Assembly: GCA_903951425.1 (NCBI GenBank)
Contig: CAJBBX010000015.1
Span: 1 to 41,831 of the forward strand
DNA from: an uncultured Chthonomonas sp.
GTDB taxonomy: Bacteria > Armatimonadota > Chthonomonadetes > Chthonomonadales > CAJBBX01
Reading direction: 5' to 3'
DNA length: 41,831 nt
Both the position numbers and the translations under genes were made by a program. The notes under the pieces were generated by a model. The model saw nothing but the letters and a program-made list of their open reading frames with translations. It was not told the origin of the DNA and did not search any database. Below, in pieces: positions 15,805-25,538 of this stretch. The number at the start of each line of letters is the position of its first letter. Position 1 is the first letter of the stretch.

Positions 15805-16164
15805 ATGACGGAGACATCCGACCGCGAGTGCCGCATCGCCGCCATGTTCCGCGCGCTGGGCGACCCCACGCGGCTGCGCATCTTCTCCTTCCTCCGCTCC
15901 TGCTGCTGCCCCGTGACCGTGGACGAGAGCGGCGACGTGCGCACCGTGCAGGGCCCCACGGCGGGCGAGGTCTGCTGCAGCATCACGGGCTCCGACAAGG
16001 TGAGCTCCACCCTCTCATTCCACCTGAAGGAGCTGCGCGTGGCGGGGCTCATCACCATGGAGCGGCGCGGCAAGACCCGGGTCTGCGGCATCAACACCGA
16101 GGCGGCCGACGAACTGGCCGCATTCCTGTCCGGGGGCGCGACGCCGCCCGGCTGTGACGATTGA
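15805..16164 (+). CDS. arsR: Cysteine-rich ArsR-family regulator
   Basis: A 119-residue winged-helix protein (DPTRLRIFSFLRSC; VSSTLSFHLKELRVAGLI). Between helices it has an insertion rich in cysteines: CCC (33-35) and CC (57-58), with GDVRTVQGPTAGEVCC between them. This is the arsR subtype often found with arsM. The ATG at 15805 is preferred to the one at 15802 since GGAGG (15796-15800) is only one base from the latter. The perfect inverted repeat over its start site indicates autoregulation. Sensing of As(III) or methylarsenite is likely; the ligand cannot be read from sequence alone. Confidence 0.9.
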   Translation: MTETSDRECRIAAMFRALGDPTRLRIFSFLRSCCCPVTVDESGDVRTVQGPTAGEVCCSITGSDKVSSTLSFHLKELRVAGLITMERRGKTRVCGINTEAADELAAFLSGGATPPGCDD

Positions 16165-16176
16165 GGAGGACAAACC

Positions 16177-17052
16177 ATGCCCGATAGCCCACTCACATCG
16201 CGCGAGGACGTGCGCGAGATCGTGCGGCAGAAGTACGGCGAGGCTGCGCTGACAGTGCTGAGCGGCGCCGGTGAGGCCTGCTGCAGCACCGGCAACACGG
16301 CGAAAGCTGACGAGAGATGCTGCAGCAGCCTGAGCAAGGACGCTATCACCGGTAGCCTCTACTCCGACGCCGAGGCCGCCGAGATCCCTGAGGACGCCTT
16401 GCTGGCATCGCTGGGTTGCGGCAACCCCACGGCCCTGGCGGAGCTCCATCCCGGCGAGGTGGTGCTCGACCTGGGCAGCGGCGGGGGCATCGACGTCCTC
16501 CTCTCGGCCCGGCGCGTGGGCCCCACGGGCTTCGCCTATGGGCTGGATATGACCGACGAGATGCTTGCCCTGGCCGAGCGCAACCGGGCACAGGCCGGCG
16601 CCGAGAACGTCCGCTTCCTGAAGGGGCATATTGAGGCGGTGCCGTTGCCCGACGCGACCGTCGACGTGCTCATCTCCAACTGCGTCATCAACCTCTCGGC
16701 CGACAAGGACGCCGTCCTGCGCGAGGCCTACCGGGTTCTGAAGCCGGGCGGGCGCTTCGCCGTGTCGGACGTAGTGGTCGACGGCCGCCTGCCCGAGGCC
16801 ATCCGCCGCGATATGGAGGCCTACGTGGGCTGCGTGGCCGGCGCCATGGAGCGGCAGGAGTACCTGGACCGCCTCGCCGCCGCCGGGTTCGTGGGGGCGA
16901 CCATCGAGCCCACGCGCCGCTACACCTTCGCCGACCTCGAGGCGTCGGCCTGTTGCGCCAGGGAGGTGGCCCTCCTGGATCCGGAGGAGCGCCTAGCCCT
17001 CGACGGCATGGTGATGGGCGCATTCATCCGGGCAAGGAAGCCCGAGGCATGA
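16177..17052 (+). CDS. arsM: Arsenite S-adenosylmethionine methyltransferase
   Basis: A 291-residue class I methyltransferase. The SAM-binding loop is [10 protein letters not shown] (97-106) and the acidic strand end is YGLDM. The As(III)-binding cysteines typical of ArsM are present at Cys81 (LGCGNP), Cys169 (SNCVINL) and Cys219 (VGCVAGA). Extra CC pairs occur at 35-36 and 48-49 and near the C terminus (SACC). The enzyme converts As(III) to methylated arsenicals. AGGAGG lies before the ATG, 12 bases after the arsR stop. With ArsP upstream, an export path for trivalent methylarsenicals is present in the island. The overall length is usual for bacterial ArsM. Confidence 0.95.
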   Translation: MPDSPLTSREDVREIVRQKYGEAALTVLSGAGEACCSTGNTAKADERCCSSLSKDAITGSLYSDAEAAEIPEDALLASLGCGNPTALAELHPGEVVLDLGSGGGIDVLLSARRVGPTGFAYGLDMTDEMLALAERNRAQAGAENVRFLKGHIEAVPLPDATVDVLISNCVINLSADKDAVLREAYRVLKPGGRFAVSDVVVDGRLPEAIRRDMEAYVGCVAGAMERQEYLDRLAAAGFVGATIEPTRRYTFADLEASACCAREVALLDPEERLALDGMVMGAFIRARKPEA

Positions 17053-17489
17053 CGCACATCCTCTACGTCTGCGTCCACAACGCCGGTCGGAGCCAGATGG
17101 CCGAGGCGCTGACCAACCATCTGGCCGCCGAGCGCGGGCTGGCCGTCCGCGCCGAGTCGGCCGGCACCGTGGCGGGCGAGCGGATCAACCCCGTAGCGGC
17201 TGATGTAATGGCCGAGATCGGCGTGCCCATAGATGGCCACCATCCTAAGCAGATCACGCAGGAGATGGTCGCCCGCGCCGCCCGCATCATCACCATGGGC
17301 TGCGGCGTCGATGCCGAAGCCTGCCCGGCACGGTTCCTAGTCACAGAGGATTGGGGCCTGGACGACCCTGCCGGGCGGCCCGCGGACGAGGTACGCGCCA
17401 TCCGCGACCAGATCGCCCGGCGCGTAGACGAGATGCTGGACCAGATAGAGGCGTCCGGCCGCGCCGGCGCACAGGAGAACCTCCCATGA
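17049..17489 (+). CDS. arsC: Thioredoxin-coupled arsenate reductase (LMW-PTPase fold)
   Basis: A 146-residue enzyme that reduces As(V) to As(III). The P-loop is CVHNAGRS (Cys8 to Arg14), the relay cysteines are Cys85 and Cys92 (GCGVDAEAC) and the general-acid loop is LDDP (Asp105). This three-cysteine pattern marks the thioredoxin-dependent type of ArsC rather than the glutaredoxin type. The ATG at 17049 overlaps the arsM stop (ATGA), and the stop overlaps the start of acr3. The product As(III) is the substrate of both ArsM and Acr3. Confidence 0.95.
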   Translation: MTHILYVCVHNAGRSQMAEALTNHLAAERGLAVRAESAGTVAGERINPVAADVMAEIGVPIDGHHPKQITQEMVARAARIITMGCGVDAEACPARFLVTEDWGLDDPAGRPADEVRAIRDQIARRVDEMLDQIEASGRAGAQENLP

Positions 17490-18562
17490 CCACCAGCGGC
17501 ACAGCGTGCGCGGCCCAAGAGCCGCGGCTCTCGTTCCTCGACCGGTTCCTCACCCTCTGGATCTTCCTCGCCATGCTGGTGGGCGTGGGTCTCGGGGCCT
17601 TCGCGCCGTCGGTGGTGAAGGGCATCACCGGCCTCTCGGTGGGGACCACGTCGATCCCCATCGCCGTGGGCCTCATCATCATGATGTATCCGCCGCTAGC
17701 CAAGGTGAAGTACGAGGAGCTGGGCGAGGTCTTCCGCAACACGCGGGTGCTGCTCCTCTCGCTGGTGCAAAACTGGGTGGTCGGGCCCATCCTCATGTTC
17801 GCGCTGGCCCTGGCCTTCCTCGGCGACAAGCCGGAGTACGCCATCGGGCTCATCATGATCGGCCTGGCGCGCTGCATCGCCATGGTGATCGTTTGGAACG
17901 ACCTGGCCAAGGGTGACACCGAGTACGCGGCTGGCCTGGTGGCCTTCAATTCGGTCTTCCAAGTGCTCTTCTACTCGGTCTACGCATGGCTCTTCGTCAA
18001 GGTCCTGCCGCCGATGCTGGGCGTGAGCTTCGGCGACGTCGACCTCTCAAAGATCACCATGGCCGCCATCGCCCAGAGCGTCTTCATCTACCTGGGCATC
18101 CCCTTCATCGCGGGGATGCTGACACGGTTCACGCTGGTGCGGGCCCGGGGCCGCGAGTGGTATGAGACGCGTTTCATCCCGCGCATCAGCCCCCTGACGC
18201 TGGTGGCGCTCCTCTTCACCATCGTGGTGATGTTCTCGCTCAAGGGCGAGACGATCGTCCGCATCCCCATGGACGTGCTGCGCATCGCCGTCCCGCTGCT
18301 GTTCTACTTCGTGGCCATGTTCCTCGTCTCGTTCGCCATGGGCCGCAAGCTGGGCGCCGACTACTCCAAGACGGCGACGCTCTCATTCACGGCGGCCAGC
18401 AACAACTTCGAGCTGGCCATCGCGGTGGCGGTAGCGGTCTTTGGCATCCACTCCGGCGCGGCCTTCGCGGCCGTCATCGGCCCGCTGGTGGAGGTCCCTG
18501 CCCTCATAGGCCTTGTGAACGTGGCGCTCTTCTTCCGGCGGAGGGTCTTTGGCGAAGCGTAG
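17486..18562 (+). CDS. acr3: Arsenite efflux permease Acr3
   Basis: A 358-residue protein with about ten membrane helices, of the bile acid/arsenite permease superfamily. The essential cysteine of Acr3 is seen in [13 protein letters not shown] (Cys130), and the conserved glutamate in [15 protein letters not shown]. The family exports As(OH)3 as arsenite using the proton gradient. The start overlaps the arsC stop; this is the last gene of the operon, which converges on the gene at 18663. No clear hairpin terminator was found in the 100 bases between them. Confidence 0.95.
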   Translation: MTTSGTACAAQEPRLSFLDRFLTLWIFLAMLVGVGLGAFAPSVVKGITGLSVGTTSIPIAVGLIIMMYPPLAKVKYEELGEVFRNTRVLLLSLVQNWVVGPILMFALALAFLGDKPEYAIGLIMIGLARCIAMVIVWNDLAKGDTEYAAGLVAFNSVFQVLFYSVYAWLFVKVLPPMLGVSFGDVDLSKITMAAIAQSVFIYLGIPFIAGMLTRFTLVRARGREWYETRFIPRISPLTLVALLFTIVVMFSLKGETIVRIPMDVLRIAVPLLFYFVAMFLVSFAMGRKLGADYSKTATLSFTAASNNFELAIAVAVAVFGIHSGAAFAAVIGPLVEVPALIGLVNVALFFRRRVFGEA

Positions 18563-18662
18563 CCCGGCGGCGGAGCATCGTCAGCACGGTCAGCGCGGTC
18601 AGTAGGGCCAGGCTTTTGACCTCGCCGTTGTCGTGACGGGCCCGCCCCGCCCCTACGCCCCC

Positions 18663-19709
18663 TCAGCCGTAGGCGAGCCCCGCCTCGCGCAGGGCCAGGA
18701 TGTTCGCCAGCGGGATGCCGTCGTGCAGGGAGTGGTCGGAGGCGAGGACGTAGCCGCCGCCGGGGGTCGCCACGCGCAGGGCCTCGCGGACCTCGGCCTC
18801 GACCTCGGCCGGCGTGCCGTAGGGAAGTGTGCGCGAGGAGTCGATGTTGCCGATCAGGCAGAAGCGGCTGCCGTAGTTCGCCTTCATCCATGCAAGGTCC
18901 ATGCCGGCCGTGCGCTGCATGGGGTGGATGGCCGAGATGCGCGTGTCGGCCAGGTCGGGCAGGTAGTCGGTGATGCGCCCGCAGCTGTGCAGGAGCATAG
19001 GAATGCCCAGGGCGTCGACGGCGTCGGTCAACTCCACGAGGTAGGGCAGGTAGAGCTTGCGGAACGTGTCGAGCCGCAGGAAGCCGTGGGTGCTGTCGCC
19101 CAGGTCCTCCGAGACCCAGATGGCGTCACAACCTGCGGCGGCGCACTGGCGGGCCGCCTCGATGTTGTACTCGTTGCACATGCGGAACACGTCGGTGAGC
19201 AGGTCGGGCTCATCGTAGATGGCGTAGCAGATGCGCTCGTAGCCCATCAGCATCCAGCAGGCGGTGAAGGGCCCCGCCACGCCACCGGTGATCGCCAACC
19301 CGTCGGTCTCCAGCCCGGCGGCAGCCTCGATCTCGGCGGCGCGGCCCGGTAGCGCGGGGTCGGGCGCACGGTAGGCGTCCAGGTCGGCCCGCGAGCCGAT
19401 GGGGTAGGCCACCGGCGCGTCGATGGGCCACGAACTGGCGTTGGTGCGAAAGGTCGTGCCCCACTCGTCGACGTAGGTGTCGGCATCGAGGTACTCGGGC
19501 TGGAAGCCGCTGAAGCCGCCATAGGGTAGCCAGACGGCGTCATGCTCCAGCGCCAGGGCCAGCTCCACGGCGTCGCGGGCGTTGTAGGCCGCCGGCGTCC
19601 GGCCGGTCAGCGCCTCGTACATGGGGCGCTGGAACAGGAAGTCGAACAGCGGCACTCGGTCCGGGATGCCGCCGCGCACGGCGGTCAGGAAGCGCTCTCG
19701 TCGCGTCAT
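18663..19709 (-). CDS. URO-D/methyltransferase-family protein
   Basis: This 348-residue protein belongs to the uroporphyrinogen decarboxylase superfamily (TRRERFLTAVRGGIPDRVPL at the start, of the MtaA/CmuA-like branch). It has LLHSCGRITDYLPDL near residue 240, whose His and Cys correspond to the zinc site of the cobamide-dependent methyltransferase members. It lacks the N-terminal arginines typical of true heme-pathway HemE. The likely role is methyl transfer or demethylation with a corrinoid partner, but no corrinoid protein is encoded nearby. GAGAGGTGAG precedes the ATG at 19709. It is divergent from the SbcD-like gene. Confidence 0.85.
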   Translation of the reverse strand: MTRRERFLTAVRGGIPDRVPLFDFLFQRPMYEALTGRTPAAYNARDAVELALALEHDAVWLPYGGFSGFQPEYLDADTYVDEWGTTFRTNASSWPIDAPVAYPIGSRADLDAYRAPDPALPGRAAEIEAAAGLETDGLAITGGVAGPFTACWMLMGYERICYAIYDEPDLLTDVFRMCNEYNIEAARQCAAAGCDAIWVSEDLGDSTHGFLRLDTFRKLYLPYLVELTDAVDALGIPMLLHSCGRITDYLPDLADTRISAIHPMQRTAGMDLAWMKANYGSRFCLIGNIDSSRTLPYGTPAEVEAEVREALRVATPGGGYVLASDHSLHDGIPLANILALREAGLAYG

Positions 19710-19840
19710 GGGCCCTCACCTCTCGGTCCGGCGATTCTTTGGGATTCCGTCGCGCCGGCTTTCCGGTATCCGACGCCTCGCGCGAGTACCATCTAAAGCG
19801 ACGGCGCTTGTTCCGGCCACGCCGCGAGGAGGAGAACCCC

Positions 19841-21124
19841 TTGTTCCGCTTTGTACATGCAGCCGACCTGCACCTCGGCGCCGCCTTCCGCGGTATCCGC
19901 ACAGGCTCCGATGAGATGGCCGACCGTCTCTCCATGGCAACGTACCGCGCACTGGGCCGGATCGTCAAGCTCGCGCTGGACGAGAAGGCCGCGTTCGTCG
20001 TCTTCTCCGGCGACCTGCTGAACGCCGCCGACGGCAACCTGCGCGCCTGGATGGAGCTGCGCCGTGCCTCCGAGCGTCTGGCTGATGCGGAGATCCCCAC
20101 CTTCTTTATCCGGGGCAACCATGACCACCTGGGCGGCCGATTGCCGCCGCTCACATGGCCCGGAGCCTGCACCTGGTTCGGCGCCGACGAAGGCGAGCCG
20201 CGTAGGCTGGAGGCCGGCGGCGGAACGGTGCAGGTCGCCGGTCGGAGCCACTCCCGGCAGGCCGTCGCCGAGAACCTGGCTCTGGGCTACCCTCGCCCGG
20301 ACCCGGCCCTGTTCTCGGTTGCATTGCATCACACGAATTGCGGCTCCAACGCGGAGCACGCCTCCTACGCGCCCTGCTCGTTGCCCGACCTTCGCGCGAT
20401 AGGCTACCGGTACTGGGCGCTTGGACACATCCACAAGCGGGCCATCCTGCAGGAGGCGGACCCGCTCGTCGCCTACGCGGGCTGCCCGCAGGGCTTGAAC
20501 CCCAAGGAGACCGGTCCGCGCGGCTGCCTGCTCGTGACCGTCCACGACGACCTGAGCGCCGCCGCCGAGTTCCGCGAGACCGACGAGGTCCGTTGGCACA
20601 TGGAGAGCCTCGACATTGCCGGCATGGCGGCAGTGGATGACCTCGAGGCTGCCGTCGCCGGGCTGGCGGAGCGCCTGCGTCCGGAGGACGCCGACCGCTC
20701 GGCCATCGTCCGTATTCGGCTAACCGGGCGCGGCTGCCTCGATCCGGTGCTCCGCCGGCCCGGCGCAGTGCCGGCCCTGTTGGAAGCCACCCGCATGGGT
20801 AGCTCCGCCGCCGGGCAGGTCTGGGCCGAATCCATCGAGGTAGCCACCGGTCCCGAGGTGGACCTGGAGGCGATGGCTACCGGAGACAGCTTCGCCGGCG
20901 ACTTCCTCCGCCGCGCCGCCGCGCTACCCAACGATCCTGCGGCGCTGGCAGACCTGCAGGGAGCTCTGGAGCCGTTGCTCGCCCACAAGGCCTTCGGAGA
21001 CGCTATGAGGGCATCCGGCGATGCGCCCGACGCGCTCTGGTCCGATGCGCACCTGGCGGAGCTGTTGCAGCAGGCCGTGGCCATGGGGATCGATCACCTG
21101 GCGGCCAAGGAGGGTGCGGTATGA
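19841..21124 (+). CDS. SbcD/YhaO-like metallophosphoesterase
   Basis: A 427-residue calcineurin-like nuclease subunit with all the metal motifs: DLHLG (Asp9, His11), SGDLL (Asp58), RGNHDH (Asn93-His94), ALHH (163-164) and GHIH (195-198). The start is TTG at 19841: GAGGAGGAGA is placed ideally before it and the family starts with this FRFVHAADLHLG strand, while an ATG at 19739 would add an unrelated leader. The stop overlaps the next start (ATGA). Partner of the ATPase that follows; the pair would act on DNA ends or hairpins as in SbcCD, or as in the Bacillus YhaO/YhaN pair. Confidence 0.92.
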   Translation: MFRFVHAADLHLGAAFRGIRTGSDEMADRLSMATYRALGRIVKLALDEKAAFVVFSGDLLNAADGNLRAWMELRRASERLADAEIPTFFIRGNHDHLGGRLPPLTWPGACTWFGADEGEPRRLEAGGGTVQVAGRSHSRQAVAENLALGYPRPDPALFSVALHHTNCGSNAEHASYAPCSLPDLRAIGYRYWALGHIHKRAILQEADPLVAYAGCPQGLNPKETGPRGCLLVTVHDDLSAAAEFRETDEVRWHMESLDIAGMAAVDDLEAAVAGLAERLRPEDADRSAIVRIRLTGRGCLDPVLRRPGAVPALLEATRMGSSAAGQVWAESIEVATGPEVDLEAMATGDSFAGDFLRRAAALPNDPAALADLQGALEPLLAHKAFGDAMRASGDAPDALWSDAHLAELLQQAVAMGIDHLAAKEGAV

Positions 21125-24100
21125 GGATCGAGCGGCTGACCGTGAACGGTTTCGGTGTCCTCAGCGACATGCAGTCGCCGGCCTTCGGGCCGGGCCTCAA
21201 CGTGGTCTATGGCGAGAACGGCGCCGGCAAGAGCACGCTGCTGGAGTTTGTGCGGGCCATCCTTTTCGGCTTCCGAGGAGCAGGCGGGCTGCAGTACAAG
21301 CCGATCTTCAGCGGCCGCCACGGGGGCGAGATCCATGTCGCCATGGCTGACGGGCGGCGCATCTGCATCGGCCGGGAGCCGGCCAACCTCGTGGCGGGCA
21401 AAGCGACCGCCACGCTGGACGGCGCGGCGCTCAGCCTCGAGGCGCTGCTGGGCGGCGCCACGCGCGACCTGTTCGAACACGTCTTCGCGTTCAGCCTCGC
21501 CGACATCGATGAAGCCGGGGCGCTGAACGAGGGCGACCTTCAGAACCGCATCTACGCCGCGGCCGCAGGCACGGGAGCGGCAGGCGCCCCGGTCATCGTC
21601 GCCCGGCTGAACCGCGAGATCGAGGAGATCTTCAAGCCCAACGCCTCGAACCCTAGGATCAATAGCATGCTGGCGACCTATCGCCGCCTGGCGGAGGAGC
21701 GCAAGCGGCTGGCGGGCGGGGCCGACCGTTACGCCGAGGCGGTCGAGGCGTTACGCCAGGCCTTGGAGCGCCTACGCCTGGCGAGGGATGCCGAGCGCAC
21801 CGCTGCCGCATGGGTCGATCAGGTGGACCTGCTGAGCCAGGCCCACGCGATCTGGCTCGCCGCCCAGGCGCTGTCCATCCGCATCGAGGGCCACGAGGGC
21901 CCCGCCGCCTTGCCGCAGGGCGCCAGCGAGCAACTGCGCGACGGGCAGGCCGAGACCGAGCGGCTCCAGAAGGCGATCGGAGAGGCCGAGCAGGAGGTGG
22001 ACGGACTGCAGGGCAAGCTGGCCGGCGTACAGGTGGATGAGGTCCTGCTGGAGCGGCGCGCCGCCGTGGCCGACCTGACCGGTAGCCGCAGCGAGCTCGA
22101 GCAGGCACTGCAGAGGCTCCCCGAGCTGGCGGCCAAGCTGGAGGCGGAGGAGGGACGCGTCGTCCGGCATGTTGCCGAGTTGGGCGCGGGCTGGACGCTC
22201 GACCGCGTGGCGGCCCATGCGGCGACCGTGGAGCTTACCGAAGGCGTCGCCGAGCGGGCGAAGGACATCGAAACCGCCGAGCGGACCGTCGCCACGGCGC
22301 GGGAGATGGCCGACCGCCTCTCCGCCGCGGCAGCACAGGCCGAGGGCGAGGCCGATGCCGCGCGCGACGGTTTCGGGCAGACCTGGCCCGGCGAGCCCAC
22401 GGACGAGGCCGCCGTGGGCCACCAGAGGAGCGACGTCGCGGCCACGCGCGAGGACCTGCACGGCCGCAAGGCGGTGGAACTGCAGATCGTGCCTGCCGAG
22501 GCCAGGGTGCGCGAACTGGAGCAGCGCACCGCAGGCGTGCCGAACCCCGCGCAGGCGGCCGACCGCACCGCGCTGTGGCTCATCCCGGCGCAGGCGGTTG
22601 CGGTCATCCTGTGCGTACTGGCGCTGGGGGCCACGCTCGTAGCCGGCGTCGTGGCCGCCGCCGCTGTAGCGGCCCTGGGCATCGGCGCCCACCTGATGCA
22701 GCGCGGCAGGGCGGCCCAAGCGGGCCAGGTCGCCGCGGCCGCCGCTCGGGCCGACGGCGACACGGTCACGGCCCGGGCTGAGCTGGAGCGGCTACGCTCC
22801 GCGCTGAAGCAGCTCGACGACCGTATCGCCCTCCGCGCCAACCGGCTCGGACTGCCGCCCTTGCCCTCGCCGGCCGATCTCGACCAGAAGGAACGGGTCC
22901 TCGACGGCGTGGCCAACGCGGCGGCCGCTCGAAGCAACGCGCAGGCCGAGGTGCTGACCAAGGCCGCCGCGGCCAGGACCGCACGGGCTGCCTCCGACGA
23001 GCAGGCCCAGCGGCTGGCGGGCACCTTGATCGGGCTGGCGGACCTTGCCGCCGCCTGGCGGGCATGGGCTACGCAGCATGAGCTCGACCCGGCGCTTTCG
23101 CCTGCGGGAGCCAGGGCCCTGTTGCAGGCCGCCGGTAGCACCAAGCAGATGGCGCTCGCGGCCGATGAACTCCGCAAGCAGCGCAACGCCGCCGCAACGG
23201 CGATCGCCCGCATCATGGCCGAAGCAGGCGCCCTGGCGGCGGCGCTCGGCGAGGAGCCGCCGACGGAGGGCGGTTGCAGCGCGGCGATCAGCGCGTGGCA
23301 CACCCGAACGCAGGCCGCCGATCGGGCAGCGGCGGAGCGCGCCGGTCTCCGCGGCCAGGTCAAGGCCCGGCAGGCGTCCATCGCGGAGCTGCAAGCCAGG
23401 CTCACCGATATCCGTGATGCCCTCGCGGCGCTGCTTCGGGAGGCCGGGTGTCGGACGATTGACGAGATGGCGCGGCAGGTGGAGCTCTACAACGAGAAGG
23501 TGCGGCTGCAGTCCGAGCTACGGCAGCGCCGGACTGAGCTACTGGTGGTCTACCGGACCGAGGATGCGCTGGCGGCCGCCCGAGGAGCCCTGGAGGCGGC
23601 CCGGGCCGAGGACCTGCCCCGGCAGTTGGAGGAGGCGCAATCCGAGCTGGGTAGCCTCCGCGCCGATCTCGCGGCCGCCCAGACCGACGTGGGCGCCAAG
23701 CAGAAGAGCGTTCATGACCTGGAGACCGCCGTCGACCTCGAGCGCGCAGGCACGGCCTTGGCCGACACGCAGCGGCAGATGCAGGAGGCGGCCGACCGGT
23801 GGATCGTGTTGCGGACCTGCAAGTGGCTTATGGAGCAGGCAATCAAGGTCCACGAGACCACGCGGCAGCCCGAGGTGCTCCGGCTTGCAGGCGATCACCT
23901 GAAGGCCATCACCGCCGGCAGCTACCAGCGCATGTTCACGCCCGTGGGCCAGAAGGACGTGGTCCTGCTGACCGATGGCGGACAGCAGAGGGCCTCCGCC
24001 GCCTGGAACCGCGGTCTCAAGGAGCAGGCCTATCTATCGCTCCGCCTGGGGTTCATCGAGAACTACTGCGCGGCGACGGAGCCGTTGCCCATCGTCATTG

Positions 24101-24297
24101 ACGACGTGCTTGCGAACTCGGACCCGGACCATGGCCGCAGGGCTGCAGAGAGGCTGTGCGAGATGGCCCAGGCGCTGCAGATCATCTACCTCACCTGCCA
24201 CCCGGAGACGGTCGATGGCCTCCGCTCGATCGCGGGGAACGCGGCAACCTACATGAAGTTAGGCGACCGGAAGCTACGAGAGCTTCCGGTCGCCTGA
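21121..24297 (+). CDS. SbcC/YhaN-like SMC-type ATPase
   Basis: A 1058-residue ABC/SMC-type ATPase. The Walker A motif GENGAGKST (31-39) is at the N terminus and Walker B LPIVIDDVLANSD at about 989-1001; long charged, alanine-rich coiled coils fill the middle. Hydrophobic residues at about 485-526 (PAQAVAVILCVLALGATLVAGVV) interrupt the coils at the apex; this is the mark of the YhaN subtype, in contrast to the zinc hook of SbcC/Rad50, for which no CxxC is seen. The coil apex may therefore sit in the membrane. DNA-end processing with the preceding nuclease is the inferred role. The last codons form a perfect hairpin. Confidence 0.92.
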   Translation: MRIERLTVNGFGVLSDMQSPAFGPGLNVVYGENGAGKSTLLEFVRAILFGFRGAGGLQYKPIFSGRHGGEIHVAMADGRRICIGREPANLVAGKATATLDGAALSLEALLGGATRDLFEHVFAFSLADIDEAGALNEGDLQNRIYAAAAGTGAAGAPVIVARLNREIEEIFKPNASNPRINSMLATYRRLAEERKRLAGGADRYAEAVEALRQALERLRLARDAERTAAAWVDQVDLLSQAHAIWLAAQALSIRIEGHEGPAALPQGASEQLRDGQAETERLQKAIGEAEQEVDGLQGKLAGVQVDEVLLERRAAVADLTGSRSELEQALQRLPELAAKLEAEEGRVVRHVAELGAGWTLDRVAAHAATVELTEGVAERAKDIETAERTVATAREMADRLSAAAAQAEGEADAARDGFGQTWPGEPTDEAAVGHQRSDVAATREDLHGRKAVELQIVPAEARVRELEQRTAGVPNPAQAADRTALWLIPAQAVAVILCVLALGATLVAGVVAAAAVAALGIGAHLMQRGRAAQAGQVAAAAARADGDTVTARAELERLRSALKQLDDRIALRANRLGLPPLPSPADLDQKERVLDGVANAAAARSNAQAEVLTKAAAARTARAASDEQAQRLAGTLIGLADLAAAWRAWATQHELDPALSPAGARALLQAAGSTKQMALAADELRKQRNAAATAIARIMAEAGALAAALGEEPPTEGGCSAAISAWHTRTQAADRAAAERAGLRGQVKARQASIAELQARLTDIRDALAALLREAGCRTIDEMARQVELYNEKVRLQSELRQRRTELLVVYRTEDALAAARGALEAARAEDLPRQLEEAQSELGSLRADLAAAQTDVGAKQKSVHDLETAVDLERAGTALADTQRQMQEAADRWIVLRTCKWLMEQAIKVHETTRQPEVLRLAGDHLKAITAGSYQRMFTPVGQKDVVLLTDGGQQRASAAWNRGLKEQAYLSLRLGFIENYCAATEPLPIVIDDVLANSDPDHGRRAAERLCEMAQALQIIYLTCHPETVDGLRSIAGNAATYMKLGDRKLRELPVA
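24261..24295 (+). terminator. Perfect hairpin spanning the last codons of the SbcC-like gene
   Basis: AGGCGACCGGAAGCT (24261-24275) pairs at all 15 positions with AGCTTCCGGTCGCCT (24281-24295) around the loop ACGAG. The stem codes for the last residues and ends on the first base of the stop codon. There is no T-run. It may stop transcription in both directions, since the gene at 24327 converges on it. Confidence 0.6.
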
Positions 24298-24326
24298 GCC
24301 GTTCCGGCTACGGGAGCAGTCGAGCG

Positions 24327-24539
24327 CTAGCGGCGGCCGAAACCGCCCGTGCGCAACTGCTCCCGCATCTTCTCGACATCCACCTTGACCCTGCCGCTGG
24401 CCGGCCGCGTGATCGCGGCCCGCCGGGCGCTTACGGCGCCCCAGATGATCAGGGCCAGCAGAACGGCCGCCGCCGCCCCGATGACAACGGGCGACTTGAT
24501 CAGCGACTCCCACGGTGACTGCTTCTTGCTGTGTCGCAC
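24327..24539 (-). CDS. Small single-pass membrane protein after the prepilin
   Basis: A 70-residue protein with one membrane helix (residues about 18-36, SPVVIGAAAAVLLALIIWG) followed by a basic tail (MREQLRTGGFGRR). The only start seen is GTG at 24539, without a good ribosome binding site. It lies in the same frame as the prepilin above it, separated by the TAG stop, one CCC codon and the GTG, so translational coupling or stop readthrough is possible. Small one-helix proteins beside such prepilins are a habit in this group of bacteria (recollection, not a search). Role unknown; maybe assembly of the pilin-like product. Confidence 0.6.
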   Translation of the reverse strand: MRHSKKQSPWESLIKSPVVIGAAAAVLLALIIWGAVSARRAAITRPASGRVKVDVEKMREQLRTGGFGRR

Positions 24540-24542
24540 GGG

Positions 24543-25376
<834 letters not shown>

Positions 25377-25493
25377 CTTGTGCTTCTCCTTCAGAAGTTG
25401 GCCCGCTCCCAGGCGCCGCGGCACCCGGCCACGTCCGGGTCTAGACATGATGCTGTACGTAGAAACCCCGCAACTACCTCCAAGGGCGCCTTC

Positions 25494-25522
25494 ATCATAC
25501 GACAGTTGAGGCCGGCTGTCAA
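25494..25522 (-). promoter_or_regulatory. Near-consensus sigma-70 promoter of the prepilin gene
   Basis: On the minus strand TTGACA (25517-25522) and TATGAT (25494-25499) are separated by exactly 17 bases. The transcript would start near 25487 and carry a 110-base 5' leader that includes a short CCCGG/CCGGG stem. It lies between the end of the sugar operon and the prepilin gene. This is the best match to consensus in the window and suggests high constitutive expression. Confidence 0.8.
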
Positions 25523-25538
25523 TGCCTGCCGCCTGCCG

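Noticed and set aside
18563-18662. Possible terminator between acr3 and the URO-D-type gene
   Set aside because: Only short imperfect pairings (GGTCAG repeats, GGGCC) could be found; nothing convincing.
21819-23405. A 528-codon open frame on the minus strand inside the SbcC-like gene
   Set aside because: High GC makes long antisense frames common; composition is Ser/Ala/Arg-rich with no domain, and the plus-strand gene is certain.
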